DNA from: Chelydra serpentina
Taxonomy: Eukaryota > Chordata > Testudines > Chelydridae
Assembly: GCA_037349315.1 (NCBI GenBank)
Contig: JBAIAC010000156.1
Location: 1,798,001 to 1,862,000 of the forward strand
Reading direction: 5' to 3'
Length of the DNA: 64,000 nucleotides
The position numbers and the translations under genes are program-made. Under the pieces are notes generated by a model that ran no database searches, was not told the DNA's origin, and saw only the letters and a program-made list of their open reading frames with translations. How positions within the stretch are numbered: the first letter of the stretch is position 1; the number at the start of each line of letters is the position of its first letter. Below are positions 21,301-26,344 of this stretch, piece by piece.

Positions 21301-23622
21301 TCTGCCTCAGCTGAAGTCACCAGCCCCGGATGGGATGTTTTACGGAAATATTTCCCACTGTTCCTGCAGATAAATATAACATTCTTTGCCCTGACCCTGT
21401 GGACCCTGAGAAACAGACTCTCCTCCCTCAATGCAGATGTGTCCACCCTCAGAGACCACAGGTAAGAAGGCAACAAAACAATCCTGGAGGGTCAGACGCC
21501 CTGGTTTGGAGGGTCCTTGGCATGGGAGGGTGTGAGGGATTTCAGGATTGGCACAGCATATCTAGGATCCATAGGAACAAATTCCCATAGTGTTTGCAGT
21601 GACAGTAACCCTGTCCCACGTAGGAAAGATGGGGCCGGTAGCTCCACCCCACTCTGCCCAGATCCTCCTGACCCAATTGCTCTCCATAGGGCTATTGTAA
21701 CGGGATCTCTCCATCTGCCTTTATCCAGGTTACTGACCTTTAAAGCCATCACCCAGCTCTTCATTCTGGGCTGCACATGGAGCCTTGGTCTCCTCCAAGT
21801 CGGCCCAGCAGCCATGGTCATGGCGTATTTATTCACCATCGTCAACAGCCTGCAGGGAGCCTTCATCTTCCTGGTTCACTGTCTCCTCAATCGCCAGGTA
21901 ATGCCCACGGCCCGTCAACACCCATCCAGCACCTTCACCACCCTCGTGGTGGCCATGTCTGATCTTCTCGGAGTTAGTTCCATAGTGCAGTGACCGTGTC
22001 CCTCACTCTGCAGGTTAGAGAGGAGTACAGGAGATGGATCAAGGGATTCCGAACGTCCAGCACGAAATCTCAGACTTACGAATTATCCATGTCTGCTGTC
22101 GCCACCACCGGCACCGATACGGTAAAGGTCCTCTGCTCTATTCCAATACCAGCCTGTGAAACAGTCATCTCTAGCTGGATCTCATTACTGCTGTAAAGGT
22201 GCTTTGTCCCCATCCCCCGCCCCCCACCAAATGACTCAGGATTGGTTATGAGCCAGCTGGGAACGTCATTGAAAGTGTTAGTGTAAGTCGGTCACTATCT
22301 AGGGGTATCCTAGATGTCTTAGGCACCAGAACAGAATGTCCTGTCCTGGCACCTCCATGTTCCCTTCCTTTGGCTCTCCTGAGAGCTCCAGGGGTCACTC
22401 ACTGCAGACTAGGCAGGCATTGGCTCTTGCAGTGTAATGATCTGAATAAATCGGGATTGTCCCCTGGGATTGAAACCTTGTCAGTGCAGACGGATCATCC
22501 CCAATGAGCAGTCAGCACCGTGAAGCGTTTCCCTTGGCTCCATTATCCCTACGGGACAGGATCCAGGGGCTCTGTGTGTCGCCTCCCAGAGACAACCCGC
22601 CAGTTTGCACATTACACTTTTAGTAGCCTTGGATCCTATTGTCTCAGCCCATCAGCGCCCACCCAGCACCGGCCTTGCAGTGCCCATGTCTGATCTTCTC
22701 AGAGTTAGTTCCATAGTTCAGTGACCGTGTCCCTCATTCTCCAGGTGGGAGAGGAGTACAGGAGATGGATCAAGGGATTCCGAATGTTCAGCACGAAATC
22801 TCAGACATACGAATTATCCATGTCTGCTGTCGCCACCACCAGCACCAATACGGTAAAGGTCCTCTGCTCTATTCCAATACCAGCCTGTGAAACAGTCATC
22901 TCTAGCTGGATCTCATTACTGCTGTAAAGGTGCTTTGTCCCCATTCCCCGCCCCCCACCAAATGACTCAGGATTGGTTATGAGCCAGCTGGGAATGTCAT
23001 TGAAAGTGTTAGTGTAAGTCGGTCACTATCTAGGGGTATCCTAGATGTCTTAGGCACCAGAACAGAATGTCCTGTCCTGGCACCTCCATGTTCCCTTCCT
23101 TTGGCTCTCCTGAGAGCTCCAGGGGTCACTCACTGCAGACTAGGCAGGCATTGGCTCTTGCAGTGTAATGATCTGAATAAATCGGGATTGTCCCCTGGGA
23201 TTGAAACCTTGTCAGTGCAGACGGATCGTCCCCAATGAGCAGTCAGCACCGTGAAGCGTTTCCCTTGGCTCCATTATCCCTACGGGACAGGATCCAGGGG
23301 CTCTGTGTGTCGCCTCCCAGAGACAACCCGCCAGTTTGCACATTACACTTTTAGTAGCCTTGGATCCTATTGTCTCAGCCCGTCAGCGCCCACCCAGCAC
23401 CGGCCTTGCAGTGCCCAAGTCTGATCTTCTCAGAGTTAGTTCCATAGTTCAGTGATCGTGTCCCTCATTCTCCAGGTGGGAGAGGAGTACAGGAGATGGA
23501 TCAAGGGATTCCGAATGTTCAGCACGAAATCTCAGTCATACGATGTATCCATGTCTGCTGTCCCCACCACTAGCACCAAAACGGCAAGAGGTCCTCTGCT
23601 TTGTTCCAATACCAGCCTGTGA
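3182..23622 (+). CDS. ADGRE-like: ADGRE (EMR/CD97)-family adhesion GPCR gene, 17 exons seen, 5' exons missing
   Basis: The joined exons give 803 codons including the stop, starting in phase 1. Order: four EGF-CA modules, a serine/threonine-rich N-glycosylated stalk, a GAIN domain ending in a GPS (C-S-C-D-H-L-S-S-F), seven helices of the secretin/adhesion type, and tail repeats beginning [10 protein letters not shown] or [10 protein letters not shown]. All phases match across introns. EGF modules joined to a short GAIN plus 7TM are the hallmark of ADGRE1-5. Members are myeloid-cell surface receptors cleaved at the GPS. The signal-peptide exon is not visible. Which paralogue this is cannot be settled by eye; the REEY-RRWI tail start resembles ADGRE1. 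Confidence 0.9.
3338..4822. other. Intron between EGF exons 1 and 2
   Basis: Starts GTGAGC and ends with a strong pyrimidine tract and CTTGCAG at 4816-4822. No repeat or gene was recognised; the open frames here lack domain features. Confidence 0.6.
4823..4957 (+). CDS. ADGRE-like: ADGRE EGF-CA exon 2
   Basis: A 135-bp exon, phase 1-1, flanked by TTGCAG and GTACAA. It encodes [18 protein letters not shown], then [12 protein letters not shown] and a short final loop ending in C. All six cysteines, the DIDE calcium motif and the C-x-N-x4-Y-x-C hydroxylation consensus are present. N-A-T near the start is an N-glycosylation sequon. Confidence 0.9.
4958..6033. other. Intron sequence with degraded repeats
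   Basis: Part of the intron between EGF exons 2 and 3. Apart from a possible tRNA-derived SINE near 5.7-5.9 kb and a short CR1-tail-like string (ATCATAGAATAG) at 6021-6033, nothing was recognised. The 201-residue and smaller frames nearby are not supported. Confidence 0.5.
5735..5895 (-). mobile_element. Possible tRNA-derived SINE, degraded
   Basis: On the minus strand the text TTAGCTCTAGCAGCCGAG resembles a pol III A box, and GGTTTGATTCGTGC about 35 bases later resembles a B box. The same layout recurs at 32.2 kb with different internal sequence, which suggests an old dispersed SINE. No clear target-site duplication was seen. Confidence 0.4.
6034..8088 (+). repeat. Tandem duplication copy A (carries EGF exon 3)
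   Basis: About 2.06 kb is repeated at 9081-11140 with an offset of 3047-3052 and only scattered substitutions and small indels. The unit begins AACGACCGAGGAGAAGGG and ends CTCACTCACATTCAC. It carries a complete EGF exon with its splice sites plus flanking intron, so duplication added one in-frame EGF module. The high identity across intron sequence implies a recent event or gene conversion. Confidence 0.92.
7434..7565 (+). CDS. ADGRE-like: ADGRE EGF-CA exon 3
   Basis: A 132-bp exon, phase 1-1, preceded by a long pyrimidine tract and TCTCAG and followed by GTGGGT. It encodes [18 protein letters not shown], then [12 protein letters not shown] and a final loop with N-T-T (sequon) before the last C. 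Calcium-binding and hydroxylation motifs are intact. It differs from EGF exon 4 by R to N after DIDEC and G to S in the last loop. Confidence 0.9.
8089..8132 (-). mobile_element. Remnant of an LTR at the end of copy A
   Basis: About 44 bases (CCAACCTGAAACCAACCAGA and onward to GGCTCTTCC) match the interior of the solo LTR at 11363-11804 (from 11577). In copy B the same boundary is followed by G-rich repeats and the full LTR. The simplest reading is that copy A lost the intervening stretch by deletion. Confidence 0.6.
8203..8745 (-). mobile_element. CR1 LINE 3' fragment (ORF2 C-terminus and 3' UTR)
   Basis: The minus strand reads from [11 protein letters not shown] through [15 protein letters not shown] and [14 protein letters not shown] to KALAGMI and a stop, the conserved C-terminus of CR1 ORF2. 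The 3' tail with direct ATTCTATGAT-type repeats follows at 8203-8290. It is 5'-truncated, the usual state of CR1 copies, and lies in the spacer between the two intron duplicates. Confidence 0.9.
8895..9080 (+). mobile_element. MIR-like SINE fragment
   Basis: The run 'GACTCTGGTTCTAGTCGCAG', 'GTCCTTGAACAATTCC', 'CCTCAGTTTTCTC' and then 'TAGACTAGAAGCTCTTTC' follows the order of an amniote MIR/CORE SINE. It abuts the start of duplication copy B at 9081. Confidence 0.5.
9081..11140 (+). repeat. Tandem duplication copy B (carries EGF exon 4)
   Basis: Second copy of the 2.06-kb unit described at 6034-8088. It keeps the same intron flanks, acceptor and donor around its EGF exon, so the exon should be spliced. 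It ends at CACATTCAC, where G-rich repeats begin. Confidence 0.92.
10486..10617 (+). CDS. ADGRE-like: ADGRE EGF-CA exon 4 (duplicate of exon 3)
   Basis: A 132-bp exon, phase 1-1, with the same splice sites as exon 3. It encodes [18 protein letters not shown] with the same [10 protein letters not shown] core and the last loop PSNSNTTLC. The change from R to N creates an extra N-K-T sequon between the first and second cysteines. All six cysteines and calcium ligands are kept, so it should fold as an additional EGF module. Confidence 0.9.
11141..11362. repeat. G-rich minisatellite-like tract, left part
   Basis: Imperfect repeats of a GGGTGCAGGCTCYGGGAGGG and GGTTTGGGGTG theme. The same theme resumes after the LTR at 11805-11875, showing that the LTR inserted inside the tract. 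Confidence 0.7.
11363..11804 (-). mobile_element. Solo LTR of a Ty3/gypsy-type element
   Basis: The 442-bp block begins TGTCACGGAGT and ends ACTCCGTCACA, with 5'-TG and CA-3' termini, and is flanked by AGGGC and AGGGG (four of five bases match). Its minus strand resembles the LTR at 56034-56591, including AATAAACCTTCTGTTCTACTG with a poly(A) signal and the purine-rich 3' end. No internal coding region remains, as expected after LTR-LTR recombination. Confidence 0.75.
11805..12257. other. Intron: end of G-rich tract and unassigned sequence
   Basis: The first 70 bases continue the G-rich tract. The rest shows no recognisable repeat; it ends with the pyrimidine-rich acceptor CTCCAAG before the stalk exon. 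Confidence 0.5.
12258..12325 (+). CDS. ADGRE-like: ADGRE stalk exon after the EGF modules
   Basis: A 68-bp exon, phase 1 to phase 0, encoding [20 protein letters not shown] and then SLQ before GTACGT. The acceptor CCAAG at 12256-12257 was chosen because it keeps the frame. The next AG (12264) shifts the frame and yields an unlikely peptide. N-F-S is an N-glycosylation sequon. The exon links the last EGF module to the GAIN-type stalk; its single cysteine is notable. Confidence 0.75.
12698..13513. mobile_element. hAT-type non-autonomous DNA element
   Basis: The ends are near-inverted: the left end reads CCTTGGCTACACTTGCAGAT and the reverse complement of the right end reads CCATGGCTACACTTACGAGT. 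Both ends then carry CAGCGCTG-type motifs. The interior contains C-runs and a short CA microsatellite (13111-13130). The element splits a LINE. No clean target-site duplication was seen, so the exact ends are uncertain. Confidence 0.6.
13719..14578. mobile_element. hAT-type element with 8-bp target-site duplication and internal 54-bp satellite
   Basis: Begins CAGGGGCGGCTCCAGGC and ends GCCAGAGCCGGCCCTG, which are imperfect inverted ends. It is flanked on both sides by CCTGCGGG (13711-13718 and 14579-14586), a perfect 8-bp duplication typical of hAT insertions. It lies inside a LINE. Most of its interior is a GC-rich tandem repeat, which creates long spurious open frames on both strands. Confidence 0.88.
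13814..14400. repeat. 54-bp tandem repeat with 162-bp higher-order unit
   Basis: CATG anchors recur at 13814, 13861, 13914, 13967, 14017, 14071, 14125, 14179, 14233, 14287, 14341 and 14394, giving 54-bp spacing in the right half and 47-53 bp in the left. The blocks 14017-14178 and 14179-14340 repeat the same three variants in order, making a 162-bp higher-order unit. Because 54 is a multiple of three, all frames stay open; none is supported as coding. Confidence 0.9.
15035..15310 (-). pseudogene. Reverse-transcriptase fragment of an RTE-like LINE
   Basis: The minus frame contains [16 protein letters not shown], matching RT motif B (GVxQG-SPFLF), and [11 protein letters not shown], the catalytic FADD motif. 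It then breaks off. The spacing and wording resemble RTE/BovB-type non-LTR retrotransposons rather than CR1. No other part of that element was seen. Confidence 0.65.
15311..16252. other. Intron before the second stalk exon
   Basis: Holds the cluster of CTCF-like motifs at 15.70-15.79 kb. Otherwise no recognised repeat or gene. Ends with a pyrimidine tract and CCCCAG at 16247-16252. Confidence 0.5.
15699..15788 (-). promoter_or_regulatory. Three tandem CTCF-type motifs
   Basis: The minus strand reads CCACTAGAGGGC at 15699-15710 and at 15730-15741, both exact matches to the CTCF core CCASYAGRKGGC. A third copy at 15777-15788 has one mismatch. All point the same way. Family knowledge says such clusters often bind CTCF; binding here is inferred only from sequence. 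Confidence 0.55.
16253..16427 (+). CDS. ADGRE-like: ADGRE stalk / GAIN subdomain A exon
   Basis: A 175-bp exon, phase 0 to phase 1, flanked by CCCCAG and GTGAGG. It encodes a helical, serine- and leucine-rich segment with N-V-T, N-S-T and N-A-T sequons, including the leucine-rich run [14 protein letters not shown]. Its position between the EGF modules and the beta-rich GAIN part fits the N-terminal helical part of GAIN in this family. Sequence is poorly conserved there, so assignment relies on phase and position. Confidence 0.8.
16454..16465 (-). promoter_or_regulatory. CTCF-type motif
   Basis: The minus strand reads CCAGCAGGTGGC, an exact match to the CTCF core CCASYAGRKGGC, in the same orientation as those at 15.70-15.79 and 18.28 kb. 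Confidence 0.45.
16889..17008 (+). CDS. ADGRE-like: ADGRE GAIN exon
   Basis: A 120-bp exon, phase 1-1, between CCGCAG and GTACCA. It encodes [20 protein letters not shown], then [20 protein letters not shown]. The I-x-T-x2-V/L start and the M-D-V-H-C block parallel the GAIN beta-strands of EMR/F4-80 proteins. N-C-S is a sequon. Confidence 0.85.
17560..17660 (+). mobile_element. MIR-like SINE fragment
   Basis: The text GGATCCTGGGTTCCATTCCC, then GATCTGCCACAGACTCACTG and GACCCCTGGGCACC follows the order of a MIR core in the sense direction. It lies in the intron just before the next GAIN exon. Confidence 0.45.
17711..17910 (+). CDS. ADGRE-like: ADGRE GAIN subdomain B exon
   Basis: A 200-bp exon, phase 1 to phase 0. 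It encodes [20 protein letters not shown], followed by [13 protein letters not shown] strands ([14 protein letters not shown]) and ends NFSLRHNK before GTGTGT. The A-F-I-S-Y-x2-L-D-S-I and N-S-R-V-V-x-G patterns are shared by EMR-family GAIN domains. The acceptor is a CAGCAG tandem site, so an optional extra codon is possible. Confidence 0.88.
18278..18289 (-). promoter_or_regulatory. CTCF-type motif
   Basis: The minus strand reads CCAGCAGAGGGC, an exact match to the CTCF core, in the same orientation as the matches at 15.7 and 16.45 kb. Confidence 0.45.
18570..18740 (+). CDS. ADGRE-like: ADGRE GPS (autoproteolysis site) exon
   Basis: A 171-bp exon, phase 0-0, after TTCCAG and before GTATCT. 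It encodes [14 protein letters not shown], a T/S-rich stretch and [16 protein letters not shown] is the canonical autocatalytic triad: histidine activates the serine, and the chain is cut between L and S while the halves stay bound. The usual tryptophan after C-V-F/Y is an arginine here, and an extra cysteine (NCS) is present. The site itself looks active. Confidence 0.93.
18909..19103 (+). CDS. ADGRE-like: ADGRE TM1-TM2 exon
   Basis: A 195-bp exon, phase 0-0, following GTTACAG and before GTACGG. It encodes TM1 ([20 protein letters not shown]), intracellular loop 1 ([11 protein letters not shown]) and TM2 ([18 protein letters not shown]). The loop and the L-H-x-x-L-C-x-C-L-F pattern are standard for adhesion GPCRs. 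Confidence 0.95.
19285..19440 (-). mobile_element. MIR-like SINE fragment
   Basis: Text such as GACTTGCCCATGGTCAGCCA followed by GGCAGGGCTGGGAACAGACC reads as the reverse complement of a MIR-type core. It lies in the intron between the TM1-2 and TM3-4 exons. Confidence 0.45.
19551..19786 (+). CDS. ADGRE-like: ADGRE TM3-TM4 exon
   Basis: A 236-bp exon, phase 0 to phase 2, after CCCCAG. It encodes TM3 ([20 protein letters not shown] then [10 protein letters not shown]), loop 2, and TM4 ([20 protein letters not shown]) ending G-Y-G-T-S-K. The TM3 cysteine (C-A-V-I-A-G) is the usual partner of the ECL2 cysteine in the next exon. H-Y-x-F-L-x-x-F-x-W-M is a family B2 signature. Confidence 0.95.
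20532..20598 (+). CDS. ADGRE-like: ADGRE ECL2-TM5 exon
   Basis: A 67-bp exon, phase 2 to phase 0, between CTGTAG and GTGGGT. Joined to the previous exon it gives [20 protein letters not shown], with the conserved C-W-L of extracellular loop 2 (disulfide to TM3) and the start of TM5. Confidence 0.93.
21370..21461 (+). CDS. ADGRE-like: ADGRE TM5-ICL3 exon
   Basis: A 92-bp exon, phase 0 to phase 2, following CCTGCAG and preceding GTAAGA. It encodes [20 protein letters not shown] and the third intracellular loop [11 protein letters not shown]. The W-T-L-R-x-R-L-S-S-L-N pattern is close to that of human ADGRE proteins. Confidence 0.93.
21729..21897 (+). CDS. ADGRE-like: ADGRE TM6-TM7 exon
   Basis: A 169-bp exon, phase 2 to phase 0, between ATCCAG and GTAATG. 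It encodes TM6 ([20 protein letters not shown]) and TM7 ([20 protein letters not shown]) ending L-L-N-R-Q. L-G-C-T-W, F-T-I-x-N-S-L-Q-G and F-L-V-H-C-L-L-N are diagnostic of adhesion GPCRs. Confidence 0.95.
22014..22121 (+). CDS. ADGRE-like: ADGRE cytoplasmic-tail exon, copy 1
   Basis: 108 bp, phase 0-0, following CTGCAG. It encodes [20 protein letters not shown] and then [16 protein letters not shown] before GTAAAG. R-E-E-Y-x-R-W is the start of the tail in ADGRE proteins. If the GTAAAG donor is not used, the frame continues 24 codons to a TAA at 22194-22196, and AATAAA follows at 22445, so this copy could also be terminal. Confidence 0.85.
22445..22450 (+). promoter_or_regulatory. Poly(A) signal in tail unit 1
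   Basis: AATAAA lies 249 bases after the alternative stop of tail copy 1. The same signal recurs at 23176 in unit 2. Usage is inferred. Confidence 0.4.
22745..22852 (+). CDS. ADGRE-like: ADGRE cytoplasmic-tail exon, copy 2
   Basis: 108 bp, phase 0-0, after CTCCAG and before GTAAAG. It encodes [20 protein letters not shown] then [16 protein letters not shown]. Splicing from copy 1 keeps the frame and would append a second tail repeat; it can also read through to a TAA near 22925 with AATAAA at 23176. It differs from copy 1 by R to G, T-S to M-F, G to S and D to N. Confidence 0.7.
23176..23181 (+). promoter_or_regulatory. Poly(A) signal in tail unit 2
   Basis: AATAAA at the same place in the second 731-bp unit. 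The third unit is cut off before this point. Confidence 0.4.
23476..23622 (+). CDS. ADGRE-like: ADGRE cytoplasmic-tail exon, copy 3 (possible terminal exon)
   Basis: Starts after CTCCAG with the same [10 protein letters not shown] frame, but the donor GT has become GC and one base is inserted, so the frame reads on through T-A-R-G-P-L-C-S-N-T-S-L to TGA at 23620-23622. It may be the last exon or a decaying copy. No AATAAA is seen close downstream, where a hAT-type element interrupts the unit. Confidence 0.6.
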   Translation: MGEEYRRWIKGFRMFSTKSQSYDVSMSAVPTTSTKTARGPLLCSNTSL

Positions 23623-23649
23623 AACAGTCATCTCTAGCTGGGTCTCATT

Positions 23650-23805
23650 CAATGTTCCCTCTAATTTTTGACAGGCCGTGTGTGCAAAAAATTTCTTCTG
23701 TACAAATTGTACTTCTGTGTAAATTTTTGTACATGCAGTGTTTCACCGTATGCGCAGGGTTTAGAATCTGTGTGCATGCGCACACGCGCACAACTTAGAG
23801 GGAAC
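23650..23805. mobile_element. hAT-type MITE inserted in tail unit 3
   Basis: A 156-bp element with inverted ends GTTCCCTCTAA and TTAGAGGGAAC, flanked by GTCTCATT (23642-23649) and CACTCATT (23806-23813), an 8-bp target duplication with two changes. Units 1 and 2 have an uninterrupted CTCATTACT at the same point, so they serve as empty sites and prove the insertion. Confidence 0.9.
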
Positions 23806-23855
23806 CACTCATTACTTCTGCAAAGGTGATTTGCCCCCCGAATGATGCAGGATTG

Positions 23856-25131
23856 ATCAGCTCCCAGACTATTGAACTGGGTAGCACAGTATGGGGAGGA
23901 GGTGACCAGCCTTCTGTGGAGAAAGAAGTGGTTCAGGACTATTTAGAAAAGCTGGACAAGCACAAGTCCATGGGGCTGGATGCGCTGCATCCGAGGTTAC
24001 TAAAGGAGTTAGCGGATGTGATTGCAGAGCCATTGGCCATTATCTTTGAAAATTCATGGCAATCAGGGGAGGTCCCGGATGACTGGAAAAAGGCTAATGT
24101 AGTGCCCATCTTTAAAAAGGAGAAGAAGGAGGATCCGGGGAACTACACGTCAGTCAGCCTCATCTTAGTCCCTGGAAAAATCATGGGACAGGTCTTCAAG
24201 GTATCCATTTTGAAGCTGTTAGAGGAGAAGAAAGTGATCAGGAAAAGTCAGCATGGATTTACCAAGGGCTAGTCATGCCTGCCTAACCTAACTGCCTTCT
24301 ATGATGAGATGAGGGGAAAGCAGTGGACGTGTTATTCCTTGACTTTAGCAAACCTTTTGATACAGTCTCCCATAGTATTCTTGCCAGCAAGTTAAAGAAG
24401 TGTTGGCTGGATGAATGGACTATAAGGTGGTGTGACAGACCCAGACGAGTGGGGTACAGAAGTCTGGTAGAAGGTAAATATACTGGCCACTGGATAAATA
24501 GTTTTCTGTTCCCTGAGTGACCAGAGCAGAGGCTGCACTAGAGCAATCAGGAACCTGCTGGAACTAATTAAGACACCTGGAGCCAATTAAGAAGAAACTG
24601 CCAGAATCAATTAGGACAGGCTGGCTAATCAGGGCACCTGAGTTTAAAAAGGACCTCACTTCAGTTTGTGGCGTGCGTGCGACGAGCTGGGAGCAAGAGG
24701 CACACAAGGAGTTGAGAGTGCAAAGAGTTGCAGGACTGAGTACAAGCGTCAACAGACCATCAGGAGGAAGGTCCTGCAGTGAGCATAAAGAAGGTGTTGG
24801 AAGGAGGCCATGGGGAAGTAGCCCAGGGAGTTGTAGCTGTCACGCAGCTGTTACAGGAAACCCTATAGACAGCTGCAATCCACAGGGCCCTGGGCTGGAA
24901 CCCAGAGTAGAGGGCGGGCCCGGGTTCCCCCCAAACCTCCCAACTCCTGATCAGACACAGGAGAAGTCTGACTGTGGGTTCTACCAGAGGGGAAGATTCT
25001 CTGAGGCAAGAAAAATCCACCAATAAGTGCAGGACTCACCAAGGTAGAGGAGGAACTTTGTCCCAGTGGATAGAAAGCTGGCTAGATTGTCGGGCTCAAC
25101 GGGTAGTGATCAATGGCTCCATGTGCATGGA
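23856..25131 (+). mobile_element. CR1 LINE (ORF2 RT part) split by a solo LTR
   Basis: Reads [40 protein letters not shown], then after a stop, [20 protein letters not shown]. At 24430 a solo LTR interrupts, and CR1 resumes at 25066 with the segment before the strand encoding NGSM. Stops and a missing 3' half mark it as dead. A CR1 3' tail at 26296-26344 may be its end. Confidence 0.88.
24431..25065 (+). mobile_element. Solo LTR nested in CR1
   Basis: A 635-bp block beginning TGTGACAGACCC and ending CTTTGTCCCA, flanked by GTGG on both sides (24427-24430 and 25066-25069). The CR1 sequence is continuous once it is removed. It has TG and CA ends and no coding region. Confidence 0.85.
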
Positions 25132-25451
25132 CAGGTGACTTCCCCATGTGATCCCAAAACTCCAGGGTAACATGATGCTACACAGGGAGTGGGGAGGATC
25201 CCCCATCCAGGGGAGAAAGTCTATTTAAACCCCGGGGGATTTAAATCTTGTCTTGAGCTGACTAAAGAGAGAGGCTCTCCACCCCGCAAGGACACACCTG
25301 AAAGAGACTGAACACAGGACAAAGACAATAGGGGGTGTGAGCGATTTCTGGACCCAGGCTAGAAAGGACGATAGCCTGTAAAAAGAAGCTTGCTGGAACT
25401 GGTAGGGTTTTTATCTGTGTTCAGTTTGATTAGACATAGACTTGTGTGTTT

Positions 25452-25628
25452 TCATAGAATATCAGGGTTGGAAGGGACCTTAGAAGGTCATCTAGTCCAA
25501 CCCCCTGCTCAAAGCAGGACCAATTGCCAATTTTTGCCCCAGATCCCTAAACAGCCCCCTCAAGGATTGAACTCACAACCCTGGGTTTAGCAGGCCAATG
25601 CTCAAACCACTGAGCCATCCCTCGCCCC
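25452..25628 (-). mobile_element. Cry-type SINE (tRNA head, CR1 tail)
   Basis: On the minus strand a tRNA-like head (GGGATGGCTCAGTGGTTTGA as A-box region, GTTGTGAGTTCAATCC as B-box region) is followed by a body and a tail identical in kind to the CR1 3' end (GAGCAGGGGGTTGGACTAGA). A pol III head with a CR1-like tail is the design of the cryptodiran turtle SINE. Confidence 0.85.
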
Positions 25629-25699
25629 CATTTGGCCCCACTCATGAGCCCCTCCCCCATTCCAACCCCTGAGCTCCACCCCTTCAGCCCTCCCGCCCC

Positions 25700-25795
25700 C
25701 CGAGTTCATAGACACAGTTTAGTGTCATCTGCAAACTTGCTAAGGGTACAGTCCACACCATCCTCCAGATCGTTGATGAAGATATTGAACAAATA
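25700..25795 (-). mobile_element. CR1 ORF2 fragment
   Basis: The text GTGTCATCTGCAAACTTGCT and ATCGTTGATGAAGATATTGA is the reverse complement of the CR1 region coding for [12 protein letters not shown] and FADDTK. It is a short remnant next to the SINE. Confidence 0.7.
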
Positions 25796-26295
25796 AAATA
25801 TCTTTTATTTTATTTAGTAATTCACTTTGTTCTGTCTGTTACTACTTGGAATCACTTAAATCCTACTTTCTGTACTTATTAAAATCACTTCTTACTTATT
25901 AAGTTACCTGGAGTACGTGTTAGTACCTGGGGGGGGCAAACAGCTGTGCATATCTTTCTATCTTTGAAATAGAGGGCGAACTATTTATGAGTTTACCCTT
26001 TATAAGCTTTATACAGGGTAAAACGGATTTATTCAGGGTTTGAACCCCATGGGGAGTTGGGCACCTGGGTGTCAAAGGCAAGAGCACTTTCTGAGCTGCT
26101 TCCAGGCAGGCCTACAGCTGTTAGTGGACATGGTTCAGACCTGGGTCTGGGTTTGCAGCAGATCAGCGGGTCTGGCTCAAAACAGACAGGATTCTGGAGT
26201 CCCAATCTGGAAAAGGCAGGAAAGCAGAGGTAGAAGTAGCCTTGGCACACCAGGTGGCAGCTTCAAGGGGGTTTCTGTGATACCAACCTGTCACA

Positions 26296-26344
26296 ATGAC
26301 CTCCTGAGGTCCCTTCCAACCCTGATATTTTATGATTCTATGAA
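26296..26344 (+). mobile_element. CR1 3' tail
   Basis: The text GACCTCCTGAGGTCCCTTCC then CCTGATATTTTATGATTCTA is the CR1 3' end in the plus orientation, possibly the end of the CR1 that starts at 23856. Confidence 0.7.

Larger units (their letters stand above)
21954..23649 (+). repeat. 731-bp tandem repeat carrying the tail exon (about 2.3 copies)
   Basis: Units begin at 21954, 22685 and 23416, exactly 731 bp apart, with few differences. Units 1 and 2 hold a splice acceptor, the tail exon, a GTAAAG at the exon end, an alternative read-through stop and an AATAAA (22445 and 23176). Unit 3 is truncated at 23649 by a transposon and a CR1. Confidence 0.93.
25132..26295 (+). mobile_element. LTR (ERV/gypsy-type) interrupted by a SINE/CR1 block
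   Basis: The parts 25132-25451 and 25796-26295 match the second LTR at 26345-27725 in the segment GTTCTGTCTGTTACTACTTG, then GCAAACAGCTGTGCATAT and onward to the terminal GTCACA. The middle is filled by a Cry-type SINE and CR1 sequence. The left end is not sharp. Confidence 0.65.

Noticed and set aside
25452..25628. Possible tRNA gene
   Set aside because: The A- and B-box-like text belongs to the tRNA head of a SINE with a CR1 tail; no intact tRNA fold is expected.
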